Below, piece by piece: positions 63,851-64,000 of a DNA stretch of 64,000 bases (within the stretch, counting starts at the first letter, position 1; each line of letters starts with the position of its first letter). This DNA comes from Breoghania sp037026715 (lineage in GTDB: Bacteria; Pseudomonadota; Alphaproteobacteria; Rhizobiales; Stappiaceae): contig NZ_JBANCG010000003.1 in NCBI RefSeq assembly GCF_037026715.1, positions 546,556 through 610,555 on the forward strand, read 5' to 3'. The position numbers and the translations under genes are program-made. The notes beneath the pieces were generated by a model, which saw only the letters and a program-made list of their open reading frames with translations, did no database searches and was not told the DNA's origin.

Positions 63851-63965
63851 AATCTCTCTCGCACGGCAAAGGCAGCCTGGCCGAACGCGGCTCGCCGGTG
63901 AGGTTTGCGAGGCCGCGTTGCCTTCAGATTTCTCGCCGCTTCCGTAATCGTCGTGGGCGGCGGTA

Positions 63966-63989
63966 CGGGGCCGGGTTTATCCGGCCCCG
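63966..63989. repeat. Hairpin upstream of pflA
   Basis: CGGGGCCGG-N6-CCGGCCCCG is a perfect 9-bp stem followed on the plus strand by TTTAT. It lies about 115 bp before the pflA start and probably separates pflA from the gene beyond the window edge. Confidence 0.55.
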
Positions 63990-64000
63990 TTTATGCCGGC

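Overview
The window is 64 kb of GC-rich DNA. The NAD-dependent molybdenum formate dehydrogenase, the cyo quinol oxidase with SURF1, a TRAP transporter and the tightly packed catabolic operons suggest a metabolically versatile alphaproteobacterium, probably Hyphomicrobiales and possibly Stappiaceae-like. That placement is inferred from gene content; no rRNA or other taxonomic marker is present. Almost every base belongs to a recognisable metabolic, transport or regulatory gene. I see no insertion sequence, prophage, CRISPR array, tRNA or rRNA.

Layout. 1-2.6 kb: glycine betaine/proline ABC importer proVWX, with proX cut by the window edge. 3.1-9.5 kb: formate dehydrogenase fdsGBA-fdsD with a LysR regulator, lacking fdhD between fdsA and fdsD. 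9.6-20.0 kb: an IclR regulator divergent from an operon of M81 peptidase, Dpp-type ABC importer with a fused double ATPase, and two M20 peptidases. 20.1-27.6 kb: a DUF2066 protein, then cyoABCD-SURF1 divergent from an MFS transporter. 27.7-39.4 kb: a Tm-1-like/TIM-barrel pair divergent from LysR-dctPQM-aldolase-BisC-like reductase-SDR-DadA, apparently one catabolic operon for an unknown solute.

39.6-57.8 kb is the most interesting part: two minus-strand gene sets that meet at acetoacetate. The first (CitMHS transporter, AtuA family protein and its small partner, ScoAB CoA-transferase, a 94-residue unknown, thiolase, MaoC-phosphotransacetylase fusion, acetate kinase) runs from 48.25 down to 39.57 kb and is divergent from a LysR regulator. 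The second (PAS-sigma54 activator, BKACE beta-keto acid cleavage enzyme, a translationally coupled NAD-dependent 3-hydroxyacid dehydrogenase, AtoE transporter, 3-hydroxybutyryl-CoA dehydrogenase, FabI paralogue, pantothenate kinase) runs from 57.8 to 49.7 kb. A consensus -24/-12 promoter lies just upstream of the BKACE gene. Two matching inverted repeats (GATGA-N6-TCATC) lie at enhancer distance between it and the activator gene. Read together, a 3-hydroxy acid would be oxidised to a beta-keto acid and cleaved with acetyl-CoA to acetoacetate plus a new acyl-CoA. Acetoacetate would then be activated, thiolysed and partly cashed in as acetate and ATP.

58.3-64 kb: methionine importer metNIQ with a good intrinsic terminator, a 744-bp gene-free stretch, a secreted glycerophosphodiester phosphodiesterase, and pyruvate formate-lyase activase. 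Strong hairpins between cistrons recur after transporter and enzyme genes.
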